Below the pieces are notes generated by a model. That model saw nothing but the letters and a program-made list of their open reading frames with translations. It did not search any database and was not told the DNA's origin. Positions 14,399 to 14,622 of a stretch of DNA of 14,622 nucleotides are shown piece after piece; position 1 is the first letter of the stretch, and each line of letters starts with the position of its first letter. The translations under genes were made by a program, and so were the position numbers. This DNA is from Spirochaetaceae bacterium UBA6089 (GTDB lineage: Bacteria; Spirochaetota; Spirochaetia; Treponematales; Rectinemataceae): positions 1-14,622 of the forward strand of contig DIXD01000089.1 of the NCBI GenBank assembly GCA_002435985.1, given 5' to 3'.

Positions 14399-14622
14399 TT
14401 ATTTCTGCACAACCTTCGCCGGCATGAGGGCGATGCAATCGAAGACCGTCCTGCCTCCTTGATATGCGGTAGCGCTCCTTCGCACGATACGCCAGAGTCC
14501 ATTCTGGTATGTGCCCTCAGTATCGAGTCGCTCAGCCAGGCCTGCCGTTCTTTCGATAAAGTTCATGAGTTCCAAGTTCTGTGTGAGCGCGAGAGGCCTC
14601 ATGCCGGCACCGGCGATGATGG
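14399..14622 (-). CDS. C-terminal part of an unrecognised protein (5' end outside window)
   Basis: The frame is open to the right edge: codons before the ATG at 14602 read IIAGAG, so that ATG is probably internal and about 73 residues of a longer protein are visible. The tail contains short stretches such as IERTAGLAERL, NGLWRIVRRSATAYQGG and VFDCIALMPAKV, with no membrane segment. I do not recognise a family. It ends in TAA 24 bp before the -35 of the next gene's promoter, and I see no terminator in the gap, so read-through into the EF-G-like gene is possible. Confidence 0.5.
   Translation of the reverse strand, partial: IIAGAGMRPLALTQNLELMNFIERTAGLAERLDTEGTYQNGLWRIVRRSATAYQGGRTVFDCIALMPAKVVQK

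Noticed and set aside
1..14622. CRISPR arrays, transposases, tRNA or rRNA genes, toxin-antitoxin pairs
   Set aside because: I looked for repeats with regular spacing, recombinase motifs and cloverleaf-like segments and saw none. The coding content is continuous and ordinary in composition.

Overview
This is a gene-dense bacterial chromosome segment with moderately high GC by eye. It carries ten genes that look complete and two that run off the window edges. All of them look like chromosomal housekeeping or conserved genes; I see no insertion sequence, phage gene, CRISPR array, tRNA or rRNA. The mix of genes (a divergent UDPGP-type uridylyltransferase, an EF-G-like paralogue, a multi-pass slipin next to nrdR) suggests a spirochaete of the Treponema/Spirochaeta type. 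That assignment is inference and was not tested by any search.

Layout. Bases 1-2259 (+) hold Lon protease without its first residues. A convergent gap of 66 bp follows. Then comes a leftward block from about 9248 down to 2326: HAD phosphatase, phospho-sugar mutase, DEDDh exonuclease, membrane-anchored M23 peptidase, glucokinase, and a UDPGP-family uridylyltransferase. The last five are joined by overlaps of 4 and 8 bp or gaps of 15 and 21 bp and look like one operon. A 128-bp gap with operator-like dyads separates the HAD gene from the mutase.

A divergent spacer (9249-9355) with a strong 25-bp dyad separates the HAD gene from a rightward m5C-type RNA methyltransferase (to 10150), which ends at a hairpin/T-tract terminator. 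A small leftward coiled-coil gene (10603-10259) is divergent from a slipin/SPFH membrane protein (10745-11659), whose stop codon overlaps the start of nrdR (to 12126). A strong hairpin lies between nrdR and the convergent EF-G-like GTPase (14286-12187). That gene has a consensus TTGACA/TATAAT promoter. The window ends in the C-terminus of an unrecognised leftward gene.

How the genes may work together. Glucokinase, the mutase and the uridylyltransferase form the route glucose to glucose-6-P to glucose-1-P to UDP-glucose, all in one operon, beside a cell-wall peptidase. This suggests a link between sugar activation and envelope synthesis. No clearly new multi-gene system is visible. The best leads are three operator-like dyads, the altered GTPase motifs of the EF-G-like protein, the divergent nucleotide loop of the uridylyltransferase, and the slipin-nrdR overlap.
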